A stretch of 64,000 nucleotides of DNA from Metridium senile (taxonomy: Eukaryota; Cnidaria; Anthozoa; Actiniaria; Metridiidae). Below the pieces are notes generated by a model. The model was not told the DNA's origin and searched no databases. It saw only the letters and a list, made by a program, of their open reading frames with translations. Of the stretch, positions 1 through 12,626 are shown one piece after another. Position 1 is the stretch's first letter. Each line of letters begins with the position of its first letter. The DNA is taken from NCBI GenBank assembly GCA_949775045.1, contig OX459096.1:36751316-36815315 (forward strand), in the 5' to 3' direction. The position numbers were made by a program, and so were the translations under genes.

Positions 1-1572
1 TTGTTGAAGTACCTACAATCAAAAATAGAAGATAGTGAGTTCCCTTGGTTGATAATTTTAAATGGAACTGATACAATATCGGTAAAAAAACTACCCCCTA
101 CAGTTAGACCCTTAAACATGGCAATGTCGGTGAGAATAACAATATACTTACTCTTACGCATTACAGATAACACGTTTTAAATCTCATATTCTATTTTACA
201 TTTTGTGTAGAATTTACCATCGTGCATTTGGCATGAGCATGCATATCGTATATGTATATGTAGCAATTATAATAATCCCCGCCGTGAGCTTGAAACCCGT
301 AATATGTCAAACAATTACAAATAATGCCACGAATTGAAAGTCTTTGCTAGTATAAATTTCCGAATGTAAACCGTCATTAAATATGTATTGTATCAAACCA
401 TCCCAGGTGGTTATCGAGAGGAAGGGCTAAAGTCAGTATTACAAATCATTGTAGCTCATTGTATTCCATGGTTAAAGAAAATCTACAGGATTAACTTAAC
501 GATTCACAAGCTACTTTCTCTTAATTAATCTCTTATTTTTTCTTCCTCTCATAGTGCCGTTAATTTCATCAGGTTAATGCCTACGAATACAGGTCGGTTT
601 TGTTTAACCTTGACTTTTAAAATTTCTTACTTTTCTGGATATTGATTTCTTCATCTTATAGTTTTAATTCTTTTTTTTTTTTTTTTTTTTTTTCAAACTA
701 AAGAAAACAGCTTTATCTTTGCTGCCGTTACTTTTATCAATGAACCAAAGTTATTCTTTTTGTAGCACATGCATGCGATAACCTTGTACCAGAAAAAAAC
801 GTAAATAAAAAACAACAAAAGTCCGACGACTTTTTAAATATAAATGAACTGCGTCAATCTTAGATCATGCAGATGTGGTTTATAATTTTTGTTTTGTTTG
901 GCTTTTTTTCTTTTTTTACATAGATGTTTACACTTTTATATCACTAAAAGTTACTGGACGTCAATCACTAGTGGTATAGTAGAAATTCTACCGGCCGTTC
1001 GTTGTTCAGCCTTTTTCTATATTTGCATATTTTTGTTTTTAGTATAAAAGTACACCGTCTAATGATTTATTTTAAACAATTCAAAAAGTCGATGATTCAA
1101 TTGCTTTTGAATTTGCTCAATGAATATTTCTACTCATTATGATAACTTAATTCTAAAACAATATTATGAATAAATGAAGAAAAACACCGTGGGTTCATAT
1201 GGAAGAAAATTGCAGTGTTAGTTTTACCATAATACAGTACAATGTGAAACTACGGGAAAGAAAAAAATTAGTGTTAAGCATGTTGGTGCTCACAGTTTTT
1301 GTGCGAAGTTTTCTAAACAGTGGATAAAGGCTTGCTTTTTTTTCTACTGTAGGAAATGAAAAATAGTACCAAATAAAAACGATATGTTTAGGCTTTTCCA
1401 AATCAAGCGTCAAACCTGATTAACACCTATTGATGTTGGGTGTCAGTGTCAGCTAATTTTTTTTTGTTTAGATGGCTTGTTTTGTTTATAACGTAATAAG
1501 AGGATATTAAGTACGGAGCTCCTTTAAAGTTCAGGCTGAAAGGCTATCCAATTCAGTTTAATAATATGTGAA
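1..1572. other. AT-rich intergenic DNA, no gene seen
   Basis: I find no supported coding exon or RNA gene here. Open frames are short and of random composition. A poly-T run lies at about 672-693. Confidence 0.6.
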
Positions 1573-1720
1573 GTTATTTATTTGTTTATTTATTTGTTTA
1601 TTTTTTGTTTTGTTTGATTATTTATTCAATTAATTATTTTATATTTATATATTTTTGTGTTTATTTATGTATTTATGTATTTATTTATTTGTTTATTTAT
1701 TTATCTATTTATCTATGTAT

Positions 1721-1799
<79 letters not shown>

Positions 1800-1805
1800 T
1801 CTATT
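1573..1805. repeat. (TTTA)n microsatellite
   Basis: An imperfect tetranucleotide array of TTTA/TTTG units becomes essentially pure TTTA from about 1720 to 1802. Overlapping open frames rich in Tyr-Leu-Phe-Ile on the + strand are by-products of the repeat. Confidence 0.95.
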
Positions 1806-4656
1806 CTTACATAATGAACCATATGTTAATTTATGAATTTTTCAGTCACTTTCTCGCTTTGGCTTTAGTATGAGCCTGTTCGCCTGGCCAGTGGTTCTTT
1901 TACACAAGACACTAGTTAGTATAAAGTGTGTCCTTTATTGAATTCGCATGACTGACCACGAAACAATATATAGATTCGAGTCGAGGCTACAGTGTATGAG
2001 TCTATAGTAACTGTGTTTAATTCACTCCATCCTCAACTTGAATCTACTGTTTCTTGATCAGCTAATGAAGTGAATATGGCCTTATGGGCAAGGTCTAAAA
2101 GCGTGAGCTGATGTCACTAACCATTTTAAATACATACCCAGTGGTTCTTTAGATCCTCTAATTCATACGCCCTAATGAGTGCAGCTAGAGTTTATAGACG
2201 TTTGCAGTCCTTCCTAACCATTCCCTTCTATAAACTATGGTATAGTAATGTTTTAAGAAGTCACTGAGAGTGATTATGTCTGTAGGGGTTGTTACATCCT
2301 CAGTGATTGCTTTATGTTTCCTCCCTGTTACAAGAACATTTGCATAATGGCGCACATTTATCTTTTAATTAGTAGAAAAAACAACAGAATGCTTCGATAA
2401 TTAATTTGCTTGATCCTTTAAACCTTGTTACACAGATCCCAATGATAAACAGTAGATTAGTATTAAAGATTTATCGTCACATTCTGTTATTACTATTTTA
2501 GGAAATCAGTAACAAGCGTTCATTCACTGCCAACCACGTGAGGGAGAAGTTGATTTTGCCTGGGGCATCTTTATTTTTAAAAGTTTCATTGTATATACTG
2601 CAACGTTTGTTGTTTTTTTTATATAAAAAAACTGTTACATTAAGTTTTCTTTTTGATTGGTTCTTTCCATTTCTGGACCTCACTTTGATGGAACTAAATG
2701 TCTTAAGAAGATAAAATCGCGTGACGTATCAGTTATTTAAGTCATCAGCTTATCACTGCATGGTTAAATTAGTACAAAGGCTGCGTTTAATTGAAAAAAG
2801 ATCGACGTTTGAATCACACTTGCACTCACGAGTCTTACGAATCTCTCGGATGCCGCAGATATTTTATGGTAGATGCTTTGTAGGTGCTACGATGCAAATA
2901 TGATTTCTATACGATTATTACAACATCTTGTAACGATGATCAGAACAGCGTTTTAACTGAAAAACGACTATTAGTCCAGTCGCTTAGGTAAAAGACTTGA
3001 CAAAATCGTGACAGAAGTGACTAAAGCAACAAATTTGGTACAGAGCTCCGTTTGGATACATGGAACGATTTCAGAAGGGGTGTCCAGTGATACGAAGTCA
3101 GGGGGGCAGATTTCACGAAAAAAGGGGTGGGATGGGTTCTACAAATTTCCAAATCTGTGCTGAAACCGTAGCCTCCTCCGCACGCATCTACAGTTACAAA
3201 GGAAGCCCGAAGGAGTCGCCTGCGGAGGAGGCTACAGAGACCGAGCAGAAACCGTAACATATCGTGGCAGACAATGTCCTTTTTCCTCCGTACACTCACC
3301 GTGACCGGCTAGCTGAGTAGTTGTGACTGAAAACGTTTTATATAGGTGTATATATCGTTTCTAATACATAACGAGACTGTTGTGTCGTAACACACGAAAT
3401 CATTTTTTTCCCCTGGATTCATTGTATTGCATGACAATTATCTAAGTTTTTGTTCTCGGCTATTGTTTCTTCGGACCAACAACAACAATAAGCCTTTTTC
3501 CCTTTATCGCGCAACGTTATCTTGTAGAAACGTACCAGAGGTGAGTTTTTCTTTCATGCGAAACTGACCGCTCTATAATCTTGACAACTTATTACATGGT
3601 GGAGACATTCTAAGCAAGCAAATGTATCGGCGATGTGAGTAATTACCACTAGCTGTTCCGTTCCGACAAATTACTCTTAAATTCAAAGGTCATAACTATA
3701 AACTGTCTCTAAGCTAGTTTACTTCATCCGGCAATAGCTTATGGCGGAACTAAGCCGTCAATGGAATTTAATAGTAACAATTTTCATCAGTTGTGCGCCG
3801 AAACTCAATTGCTTTTCTTGGAAACATCTTTTTGAAATTCAAATATGCTATGTCAACGTTAGAAATACAAGAGAGAATTGAATAATTATATAGTAAAAAG
3901 CACTTGATTATCAAAAAGTCATATATAATTTTTGTTCTTGCCCGCGAGACGCTTTTCAAAGTAAATGAAATCTATTCTTAATAATACTGAATTAGAAATT
4001 TAAAATTGCTTGTGACATACTGAACATCATTAATTCAATATAGGATATTTTCAAAGACCACTAAAAAGAAGAGGAAAATTGTCATATTTCTCGTTGTTGT
4101 TTGTGCCAAAGTTTTCATACGGTTGCTCATTAACATAAAATTGATTTTCACATTGTTTTTATAATCATTCAACATGGAAAATTCTGCAATGCATACTCAG
4201 TATAGTTAATATGGACTATGTGCAACGAATGTTATTTCTTGTATATAAATAGTATAGTATAAAGATTATGTTTTGCACCACTATGATTCTATATCATTAT
4301 TTTTTTTATTTAATGGCCTTGGGCTCTTTAAATGAGTTGTTTTCCTTACCTTTCGTTGATTCATTTAAAATTGAAGTAAAAGAAAAACTCGATGCAAATG
4401 CTTGCCAAGTGATTTTTTCGGCACAGTTTACTTTCTATAATTTCCGTTGATTGCTCTTCTTCGCTTTGTCAGGTTGACTGAGTACTGTCTGCTTCACGGC
4501 ACTATTAAAAAATATGCTAATAATTGCTGAATTCGTCATAGCTGAAACAATAATTATCATATATTTGACATAATATCTATTGTATTATTAATGGATTTAA
4601 AGTGATATGTTAACATTAAAAGAAGGTACATTTTTACAATTTTAAGATCCTGTTTT
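1806..4656. other. Intergenic DNA without recognised genes
   Basis: No exon with coding composition and flanking splice sites was found on either strand. The only structured feature seen is the short hairpin at 3168-3235. Confidence 0.5.
3168..3235. repeat. Short inverted repeat (hairpin)
   Basis: The 15-base arm GTAGCCTCCTCCGCA at the left is matched by its reverse complement at the right, around a loop of about 38 bp. It is probably the remnant of a small foldback transposon. Confidence 0.6.
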
Positions 4657-4658
4657 TA

Positions 4659-4798
4659 GAGTACAAACACTAAAAGTGTGCAATACTTTGTACTATTTAC
4701 CACTAAATATGTTGATTAAACAATAGAGAACAAAAGAATTTTGATAATTTAGTAGTATTTAGTGGTATTTATGTTGCACACTTTTAGTGTTTGTACTC
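4659..4798. mobile_element. TA-flanked MITE, copy 1 (140 bp)
   Basis: Terminal inverted repeats of about 25 bp start GAGTACAAACACTAAAAG and end with the reverse complement. The dinucleotide TA flanks both ends (657-658 and 799-800 of this kilobase block), as expected for a Tc1/mariner-type target duplication. No coding capacity. Confidence 0.8.
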
Positions 4799-5039
4799 TA
4801 TACTGACTTTTATTTTATTTATTTATTCAGAGGTAAATTATAATAAACAATAACTTTTCATCATTTGAAATATTACAGAAAGAAAGGCCAATTGCATAAT
4901 TATTAGATGTGTATTCGAAACTAGGGTGTAACATCAAGAAGCAGTAGAGAGATCTTATAAAATATTAAAAATATGTCAATATTTTTCTCGTACTTGGCGT
5001 AAAAGTGGTATATCCATAAAACTGTATATCCATTCATTT

Positions 5040-5138
5040 GAGTGCACACACTAAAAGGTTGCAAAACCTACCACAGAATTATCACTAAATATTACTATTT
5101 AGTATTATTAATGTTGAACGCTTTTAGTGTTTGTACTC
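5040..5138. mobile_element. MITE, copy 2 of the family at 4659 (diverged)
   Basis: It has the same termini as the element at 4659 (left GAGTGCACACACTAAAAG, right CTTTTAGTGTTTGTACTC) with a shorter, partly shared interior. The flanking TA duplication is no longer clear, which suggests an older insertion. Confidence 0.7.
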
Positions 5139-5534
5139 CATGAATATTGTTTTAATAACTAAAACTATTGTCGCTATAAAAAATAAACTTGAACTTGATT
5201 GGTAGATAATGGTGCAATTTTTTCTCGAATAATATGATAATAGATGTGATTTATAAATTGTGGTATACAATCAATCTCGGGTTTTACTTAAGCTTTCATT
5301 TCAATTAAATATAGGCTAATTTGCAATTACAGTGCAAACAACAGGCGAAAGTTTGCGATTTGAGATATATTTTTATAGAAATATATCATTATTTTGTTTT
5401 TATGTAGTAGATACCAGTTGAGTCGAGTAGCTACAACATAAAAGGAGTAACAAAGGTTATCCAGAATATTCTTAAAAGAAATATAAACTTGGTCACGTGA
5501 CAGATACCTACCCTTACAAAAACAACCAGAAACC

Positions 5535-6377
5535 AAAACCTATACTAAAGCACCCGAACATGAAGAAAGCAAACCCTTACTAAAGCACCCGAAGTTAAAG
5601 GAACCAAAACCCTTACTAAAGCACCAGAATTTGAAGAAACCAAATCCGTACTAAAGCACCCGAACATGAAGAAACCATAACCCTTACTAAAGCACCCGAA
5701 CTTGAAGAAACCATAACCTTTACTAAAGCACTCGAACTTAAAAAAACATACTAAACCACCCGAACTTAAAGAAATCAAAACCCTTACTAAAGCACCCGAA
5801 CTTAAAGAAACCAAAACCTATACTAAAGCACCCGAACATGAAGAAAGCAAACCCTTACTAAAGCACCCGAAGTTAAAGGAACCAAAACCCTTACTAAAGC
5901 ACCAGAACTTGAAGAAACCAAATCCGTACTAAAGCACTCGAACTTAAAAAAACATACTAAACCACCCGAACTTAAAGAAATCAAAACCCTTACTAAAGCA
6001 CCCGAACTTAAAGAAACCAAAACCTATACTAAAGCACCCGAACATGAAGAAAGCAAACCCTTACTAAAGCACCCGAAGTTAAAGGAACCAAAACCCTTAC
6101 TAAAGCACCAGAACTTGAAGAAACCAAATCCGTACTAAAGCATCCGAACTTGAAGAAACCATAACCCTTACTAAAGCACCCGAACTTGAAGAAACCATAA
6201 CCTTTACTAAAGCACTCGAACTTAAAAAAACATACTAAACCACCCGAACTTAAAGAAATCAAAACCCTTACTAAAGCACCCGAACTTAAAGAAACCATAA
6301 CCCTTACTAAAGCACCCGAACTTAAAGAAACCATAACTCTTACTAAAGCACTCGAACTTAACAAAAAAACATACTAA
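5535..6377. repeat. 35-bp minisatellite with higher-order structure (left part)
   Basis: Tandem units of about 35 bp carry the core ACTAAAGCACCCGAACTT followed by an AAAGAAACC-like segment. Unit variants recur in blocks: the same variant series restarts near 5545, 5823 and 6029, giving higher-order periods of about 278 and 206 bp. Long minus-strand frames rich in SSGALVR are simply the array read through three frames. The array is interrupted by the transposon at 6378 and resumes at 11454. Confidence 0.93.
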
Positions 6378-6680
6378 AACCCCATTTACACGACATCACT
6401 TTTGGCCCGGCACTCCAAACTTTAGGTACGCGGGCCGATCGATTGTGGCCCGTCAAAATCGCTTTTACACGACAAATGTAGACGGGCTAGTTTATCTATG
6501 AGGCACTCCAAAAATTTGAAATGGCCCGCCTGATTTCCTGAGCCCTTGCTATAGTAAGAGCCGTTCCACTTATGCTTCGAGTATTTTCAGAAATGGTCAG
6601 ATACAACCCCACCTGTAACTTTGCATGGTGAAGGTAGTCATGAGCAAGTTATCATATGGGCAATATTAGGTCGTTTCATT

Positions 6681-9600
6681 TTAAGGTGGCTCGAGGTAGT
6701 TTTGAATGGCGCACACATCCCTTTTTGAATTCGCAATTACATGATCTTACCTTCGCCCCATGAATGTGAATTTAACACCAAATGACAGTCTTGGATGAAA
6801 GTTTTGAACGATGTTTTAATTATGCTAATCAAAGTTTCTATAGCAACGATAAACAACTTGTTTGTAAAATGGTTTTTCTTAAATATCTTTTGAATTTGAG
6901 CTGATTGCGAAAAACCAATAAATGTGCTATAAACTACCCCGTTTAGCACATCAATTGGGAAAGTTAGAAGAAAAGTTATCTGTTCGATAATGAATAAATC
7001 ACGAAAACATTTAAATGTGTATTTTGTTCGCGTGTAAATATAAGCGGTCAAAACATTTCATAGGATGCACAAATTATCATCTTAATACTGCAGAATGTTT
7101 CCTTGGACTTTCATTTAAACTCCCTGTGAACAGCTCTGGTTAATATGTAGGCAATGCAGAGATCGAGCTTTTTATTAAAATGACGTTTTGCTTGACGTTT
7201 TCACTCTTGCATAACTACGATCACAATTACGTATAACTCACAAAAGAACTAACGAAAATGAGTGATATCTTCGCAGTACAATTTTGAATATATAGTCAAT
7301 AATATTGCAAAATTGTAGCCAAATCCATATGAAAGAACGCTTTTAAAAGTAGCGCCGAAGTTGAAGTACGAAAGTAGCGCCCGCCGAGTAAAAATTTACT
7401 GCATTGAGCGTGACATCGTGTGTTTATTTCAGTGGCTAATTATCATGCAGCGTACAGTGTCAAATTCCTCTATGCACGCTTAGTCTAATTATAATTTTTG
7501 TATATTGTAATTATTTAAATTTTCTTATTCTTATCGCGCATTCCTGCTTGATTACAACATGGGTCGTACTCTTCGTGATGTATTCACTAAGGCTTGAAAT
7601 ATATTTCAAATTCCACTAAACTATAAAATCTAGCATTCAATACATAGTCCAGTCATTTTATCGGAAAAAATGGGTCAACCCACCACTAATTGCAACAGAA
7701 GGTTTTTTAACGTTTTTCCCATCCGAAAACCTTCCTCTACAACATATCAAAAATCATATGGAATCATAGTTGGGGAAGTAGCCAAAAAATAGCATTTGTA
7801 AAGGCTATCTGTGGCCGCTCTTAGCTGTACATAACTAAACGAGGCTATCTCCGGTTTTTGCTCAGTAAAATGTATAAAATAGATTGTTCAACACTACTAA
7901 AAGTAGATGATTCTTTTAGTCTAATGAAAAAATAATAAATAATAAAAAAATCATACTTTAGATATCTATTTAATAGCCGTTTTAAGCTAAAAATTAATAT
8001 TAAAATTAAAATTTGTTGGGGATCGAAAATTGTTTCATAATCATATCAATAACACCGGAGTACTAGAAATCAGTTATTCATATTTCATGCGTGTGTGGAG
8101 GGGACAGAAACAGGGATTAAAATATCCTTCCTCCCAAATCTTATACCGCTTTTCTCCCTCCTCCCTAATTTTTCGACCATTTCTCCCTCCTCGAGCCCTG
8201 ATTTTCTTTGTTCTTCATAAATATAAGCTATTGAGGCTATTCATTAGAGTGCAAATGGTACAAATATTTCAGAGATAAGCTGTTCGCATAAAATTGGCCC
8301 AAATAATATTACGATATTAATCAGGCCAATAAGACCTTATAGTTCAATAATAGGCCCTTTGCAGGACATGGTCACGTGTTTCATTCCACCATTCTCTTTA
8401 TGTCACAGAAAAGCATCGAAAAATATACTTGAAAAAAACTAAAAGCTGCCCCGATTACTAACCTTGAAACGTTGCTATCTTGGTGATGTTCACAAAGTAA
8501 TAGAAAAAAAAAACACACATAAAAACGCTAAATTTGCATGTCAAAAACAACATTTCAAGGAGGTAAGACGGACGACAGGTTTATAGACGAAGAATTTTAA
8601 GTATTATTCTTAAAACTAAAGAATAAATTATTAAATAAATAAATTATTATCTCTTTTTACCTCTTTTTCTCTCTTTTTTCTCTCTATTTATTTTTGCTAT
8701 TTCTCCCTCCTCTCTAATCCGTTCTTCTCCTCTGTGTTTGTGTGTGTGTTTTTTTTGTTTGCTTATTTTGTTCTATTTATTTTAACTATAAATAAAATAA
8801 TTAAAAAAGCAGTAGATAAATAATTTGCAAATTCAACGACTGAAATGAAGTACTAATTGGCGTACTCACATTATTACAGTCAAAACACCTGAATCGTGAA
8901 CACGTAGAACTCACTATTGTTTAGTTTTGAACTTGGAATATTGAAAACGAAGATTTAATTATTCAAAACAAGAATAGTTTGAAAGTTCGATTGTTGATTG
9001 GACATAATAAAACATTCGCTTCTCCTAATATGGAAACACAGGAACCCAATGAATAACGAGCAAGCATACAATATGTACAGTACACAAACATGGCGGCTCC
9101 CCCTTGGAGCCTCGCTTTCAAGTCGGCACAAAACTTACCACCAAAAAAAGGCGATTTTCAGGATGTTCCCCTGCATAGATTCAATATGATTTTTAATATG
9201 TTGTTTTAGATGGTATTCCAGGTCGGCTTGTGAAGAAAAACCTTCTGTTGCACGTGGCAATTAGTGATGAGTCAATTCGTATAATGACTGGACTAACACG
9301 CCCGATTTATTATTGTACTTTATGTGAAACTTGTACACTTGGTCTTCCTGTGGACTAAGCGTGCATAGAGGAATTTAAGACTGTTTGCTGCATGTTAATC
9401 AGCCACTGAAATAAACACACGATGTCACGCTCAATGCAGTAAGTTTTCACTCGGCGGGCGCTACTTTCGTACCTCAACTTCGGCGCTACTTTTAAAAGCG
9501 TTCTTTCATATGGATTTGGCTACAATTTTGCAATATTATTGACTATATATTTAAAATTGTACTGCGAAGATATCACTCATTTTCGTTAGTTTTTTGTGAG

Positions 9601-10156
9601 TTATATGTAATTGTGATCGTAGTTATGAAAGAGTGAAAACGTCAAGCAAAACGTCATTTTAATAAAAAGCTCGATCTCTGCATTGCCTACATATTAACCA
9701 GAGCTGTTCACAGGGAGTTTAAATGAAAGTCCAAGGAAACATTCTGCAGTATTAAGATGATAATTTGTGCATCCTATGAAATGTTTTGACCGCTTATATT
9801 TACACGCGAACAAAATACACATTTAAATGTTTTCGTGATTTATTCATTATCGAACAGATAACTTTTCTTCTAACTTTCCCAATTGATGTGCTAAACGGGG
9901 TAGTTTATAGCACATTTATTGGTTTTTCGCAATCAGCTCAAATTCAAAAGATATTTAAGAAAAACCATTTTACAAACAAGTTGTTTATCGTTGCTATGGA
10001 AACTTTGATTAGCATAATTAAAACATTGTTCAAAACTTTCATCCAAGACTGTCATTTGGTGTAAAATTCACATTCATGGGGCGAAGGTAAGATCATGTAA
10101 TTGCGAATTCAAAAAGGGATGTGTGCGCCATTCAAAACTACCTCGAGCCACCTTAA
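6681..10156. mobile_element. TTAA-flanked foldback element with ~1-kb inverted arms
   Basis: The left arm (about 6685-7718) and right arm (about 9236-10152) are inverted copies, nearly identical over long stretches. They diverge toward the inner ends and surround a spacer of about 1.5 kb. The outer tips read TTAA followed by GGTGGCTCGAGGTAGTTTTG, and TTAA is present at both edges, as for piggyBac-type insertion. Matching open frames of 104 and 92 codons (6737-7051 minus; 9786-10064 plus) are the same arm sequence read outward. They resemble no family known to me. No transposase was found. Confidence 0.75.
7719..9235. other. Central spacer of the foldback element
   Basis: AT-rich DNA with two pyrimidine-rich tracts (about 8100-8210 and 8645-8735) that share CTATTTCTCCCTCCT-like text. 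No coding exon is supported. Confidence 0.5.
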
Positions 10157-10221
10157 ACAACGCACTTCGGTTTCTTTAAACAACGCACTTCGGTTTCTTT
10201 AAACAACGCACTTTGGTTTAT
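10153..10221. repeat. Three 23-bp tandem repeats at a transposon edge
   Basis: Three near-perfect copies of TTAAACAACGCACTTCGG plus TTTCT start exactly at the TTAA that borders the foldback element. Each unit therefore starts with the element's target tetranucleotide. Confidence 0.85.
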
Positions 10222-11283
10222 GTTATATATTCTTTACATAGATAGATAGAATTCAATTGTTATTTAGATAGGCTATTTATTCCAATTCACTTAGAATCAG
10301 CTAGGGTTGTTAAAATTGCTTTCTTTTATTTATTCATTGTTATTATTTTGAGGGCCATGTGTATATTTTCTTTAGATTTTAAGTGTTACCCTCTTGAAAT
10401 AAAGTATTCTATTCTATTTTATCCTTCGATGTGCATAAAGTGATGTCATGGAACAAAATCATAGAATGTTTCCGCTGGTAGTGCATTTTATGTCCAGTTA
10501 AAAAGATAAATTAGTACAAAATAGCGGTAAATGTGAAGATGTGAATTGCATGAAAGACCTGCAATCAGTTTTAGTAAAATAGGGAATTTAATCCTGACTG
10601 CGGCCCGTATTTCACACCTGATCAGATACTTGTGAACAAAATTGTTCGGCCTTTTTTATCTTGCACAAAAAATATCTAATCAAGGGTCATATGAAGCAGT
10701 TGCAACTGCATGAGTCATTCTGAAGTAAAAACAGAGGTCGAATTGATCATGATTTTGTGTAGAGCAGGTTAATTATATATTGTGTATTGTATTGAATATC
10801 ACCTATTTTTTTCTTTTAAGTATAACTATTAAATTTATTTTTTGTATATGAATTTTTGAGTGTCGACCAGAAGTTTTGAGTAAAATGAATGTGTGCGCAC
10901 GCCACAGAAATGAATTAAGAATTGGATGGAGAGGTAGACGAAAGTATTTTCAGATTTCAGAGAGTATGCGAGTGTCATTTATATCAAATCAGATCGGTAT
11001 TTAATTCATGCAAACCCTGAAGTATTTACTAGAAATGTTCGTCAGACCATGCACAATCACAAGCAAACATTTAAATTACTTATTAAATTTCAATCAAAAA
11101 TTGAATTAAAGTTTTTGTGGCCTCCTCCGACCACGTTTTTCCTCTGTTTTTCCACTTGTAGAACTGCAAGTAGACGCCGCCATTTTGCACGATCAAGAAC
11201 GAGTGAGCATGTTCTGTATAATTTCCGCTGGATATTCGAACTCATGGGCGCATTTAAGGTACGCGGACCCTTGTTTTGGCGGG

Positions 11284-11312
11284 CCGAGACTACCTACCTG
11301 AGGTAGTCTCGG
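11284..11312. repeat. Perfect 12-bp-arm hairpin
   Basis: The arm CCGAGACTACCT is followed by a short loop and AGGTAGTCTCGG. It lies inside the right terminal region of the Harbinger-like element. Confidence 0.85.
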
Positions 11313-11453
11313 CACGCTTAAAAAGTAGGTACGCGGGCCGCTTGGAATTGCGTTTACACGGCAAATTTTACGAGTGCCGTGCCAGAAAAGTAAGGTACGC
11401 GTGCCAAAAGTTAGGAGTGCCGGGCCCAAAAATGATGTCGTGTAAATGGGGTT

Positions 11454-11550
11454 TAAACCACCCGAACTTAAAGAAATCAAAACCCTTACTAAAGCACCCG
11501 AACTTGAAGAGACCAAAACCAATATTAAAGCACCCGAACGTACATAAAGA
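11454..11550. repeat. 35-bp minisatellite (right part)
   Basis: It continues the 5535-6377 array in the same orientation and phase after the inserted element: CCACCCGAACTTAAAGAAAT, then two further ACTAAAGCACCCGAACTT-type units. Confidence 0.9.
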
Positions 11551-11819
11551 AACCAAGTGCAGGGAACAGTCTGAATCCAGATTGGCTTACAATAAATTTA
11601 ATAGGCATGTTGATGATTTTAGATAAAGGAGCTGAGATTATTTTGGAGGTTTTTTTTGGAAAAGTCGAATTCTGGGGTTTCTGTGTCGTAGCAAAACAGA
11701 AGCGAATTGGGGAAGAGACGAAGGGAACCTCTTCTTTCTACCTCCCCCACCTTTCTTTTTTGTTTTGGTCTAGGCCCCATGTTTCTCGCGGGTATAAAGA
11801 CATCACAGAAACCTCAAAA

Positions 11820-12030
11820 TCCGATGCGTTTTTTTTGCAGGCTACATCATTCTCGTTCCAAGAGCCCACGGTCAACCGTCCAGCGGAAGGTTTCGCCCGA
11901 AGTGCTCATTCTCGTACCCAGACCCTACTCAGCTTTTTGGCAGATCGTAGGCTCTGGGAAACCCTACAACCGAAAACCAGAATTGTTGTGACAGCGTCAA
12001 AAGAGCGCATGCGCCATCTTTAATTCGACC
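11820..12030. repeat. Dispersed repeat, copy 1
   Basis: It contains GTAGGCTCTGGGAAACCC, CATTCTCGTACCCAGA and CGTCCAGCGGAAGGTTTCGC. The same motifs occur in opposite orientation near 16540-16640 and 18715-18815, so this is a family of at least three local copies with GC content above the surroundings. Confidence 0.7.
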
Positions 12031-12074
12031 GAGTTGTTTGGGCACGAGTTAATTAATATTCATGAATCATCGTT

Positions 12075-12495
12075 TGTTGGTCCACTGATTGGGCTTTCAT
12101 ACTCACTATATACTGTTTTTGTACTACGCCGTTTCGACGCCATTCTGGTCGTCTTCTTCAGGTACTCTCGTTTTTGGTGTTATTGTTTTTATAAGTGATT
12201 TCCAATAGTCGACGTCTGTATGAATATTCAATAATTTCTTTCTATTGTTCCGTGTTTTGACGCTCTCAAGAGACTCTAGGAATGTTTTTTTTTTCCCTAG
12301 AGTCACTTGAGAGCGTCAAAACACAGAACAATAGAAATAAATTTTTGAATATTCATGCAGACGTCGACTATTGGAAATCACTTATAAAAACAATAACACC
12401 AAAAACGAGAGTACCTGAAGAAGACGACCAGAATGGCGTCGAAACGGCGTAGTACAAAAAAGTATATAGTGAGTATACAATCAATAACCAACTCA
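12075..12495. repeat. Long palindrome (~200-bp arms)
   Basis: The two arms meet at about 12290 over a T-rich loop and match almost base for base, including CTATTGTTC/GAACAATAG, GTCGACG and the outer TACTCACTATATACTG. Each arm carries ACCTGAAGAAGACGACC followed by GGCGTCGAAACG, a hairpin of the kind seen near the ends of Penelope-like retroelements. The minus-strand frame at 12124-12306 is a product of this palindrome and I do not call it a gene. Confidence 0.85.
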
Positions 12496-12518
12496 CAGAG
12501 AAGAGTTTCCGATCAACA

Positions 12519-12626
12519 ATGAATCATCGTCTTCTGTACGAGCCTTGGCACGCTTGAATGTGCAAACTATTTATGAATCATCGTCTTCTGTACGAGCCTT
12601 GGCACGCTTGAATGTGCAAACTATTT
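12519..12626. repeat. Perfect 54-bp tandem duplication
   Basis: Two adjacent copies begin ATGAATCATCGTCTTCTG and run to GTGCAAACTATTT. They appear identical, so the duplication is recent. Confidence 0.95.

Larger units (their letters stand above)
6378..11453. mobile_element. Harbinger-like element with TAA target duplication, inserted in the minisatellite
   Basis: The termini are inverted copies starting AACCCCATTTACACGACATC. They are well matched for about 45 bp and then drift, although both keep GGCCCG and ACGCGGGCC-type motifs. The flanks are TAA on both sides (6375-6377 and 11454-11456), and removing the element rebuilds an intact minisatellite unit. A three-base TAA duplication is typical of PIF/Harbinger elements. 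No transposase frame is present, so it is non-autonomous. It contains a second element at 6681-10156 and a hairpin at 11284-11312. Confidence 0.8.

Noticed and set aside
1605..1873. Tyr/Leu/Ile-rich membrane-like frames
   Set aside because: Translation of a TTTA microsatellite.
6737..10064. Paired 104- and 92-codon frames as a duplicated gene
   Set aside because: Both are the same arm of a foldback transposon; no splice sites, domain or start context support a gene.
12124..12306. 60-codon minus frame
   Set aside because: It spans a perfect palindrome and mirrors itself; repeat-derived.
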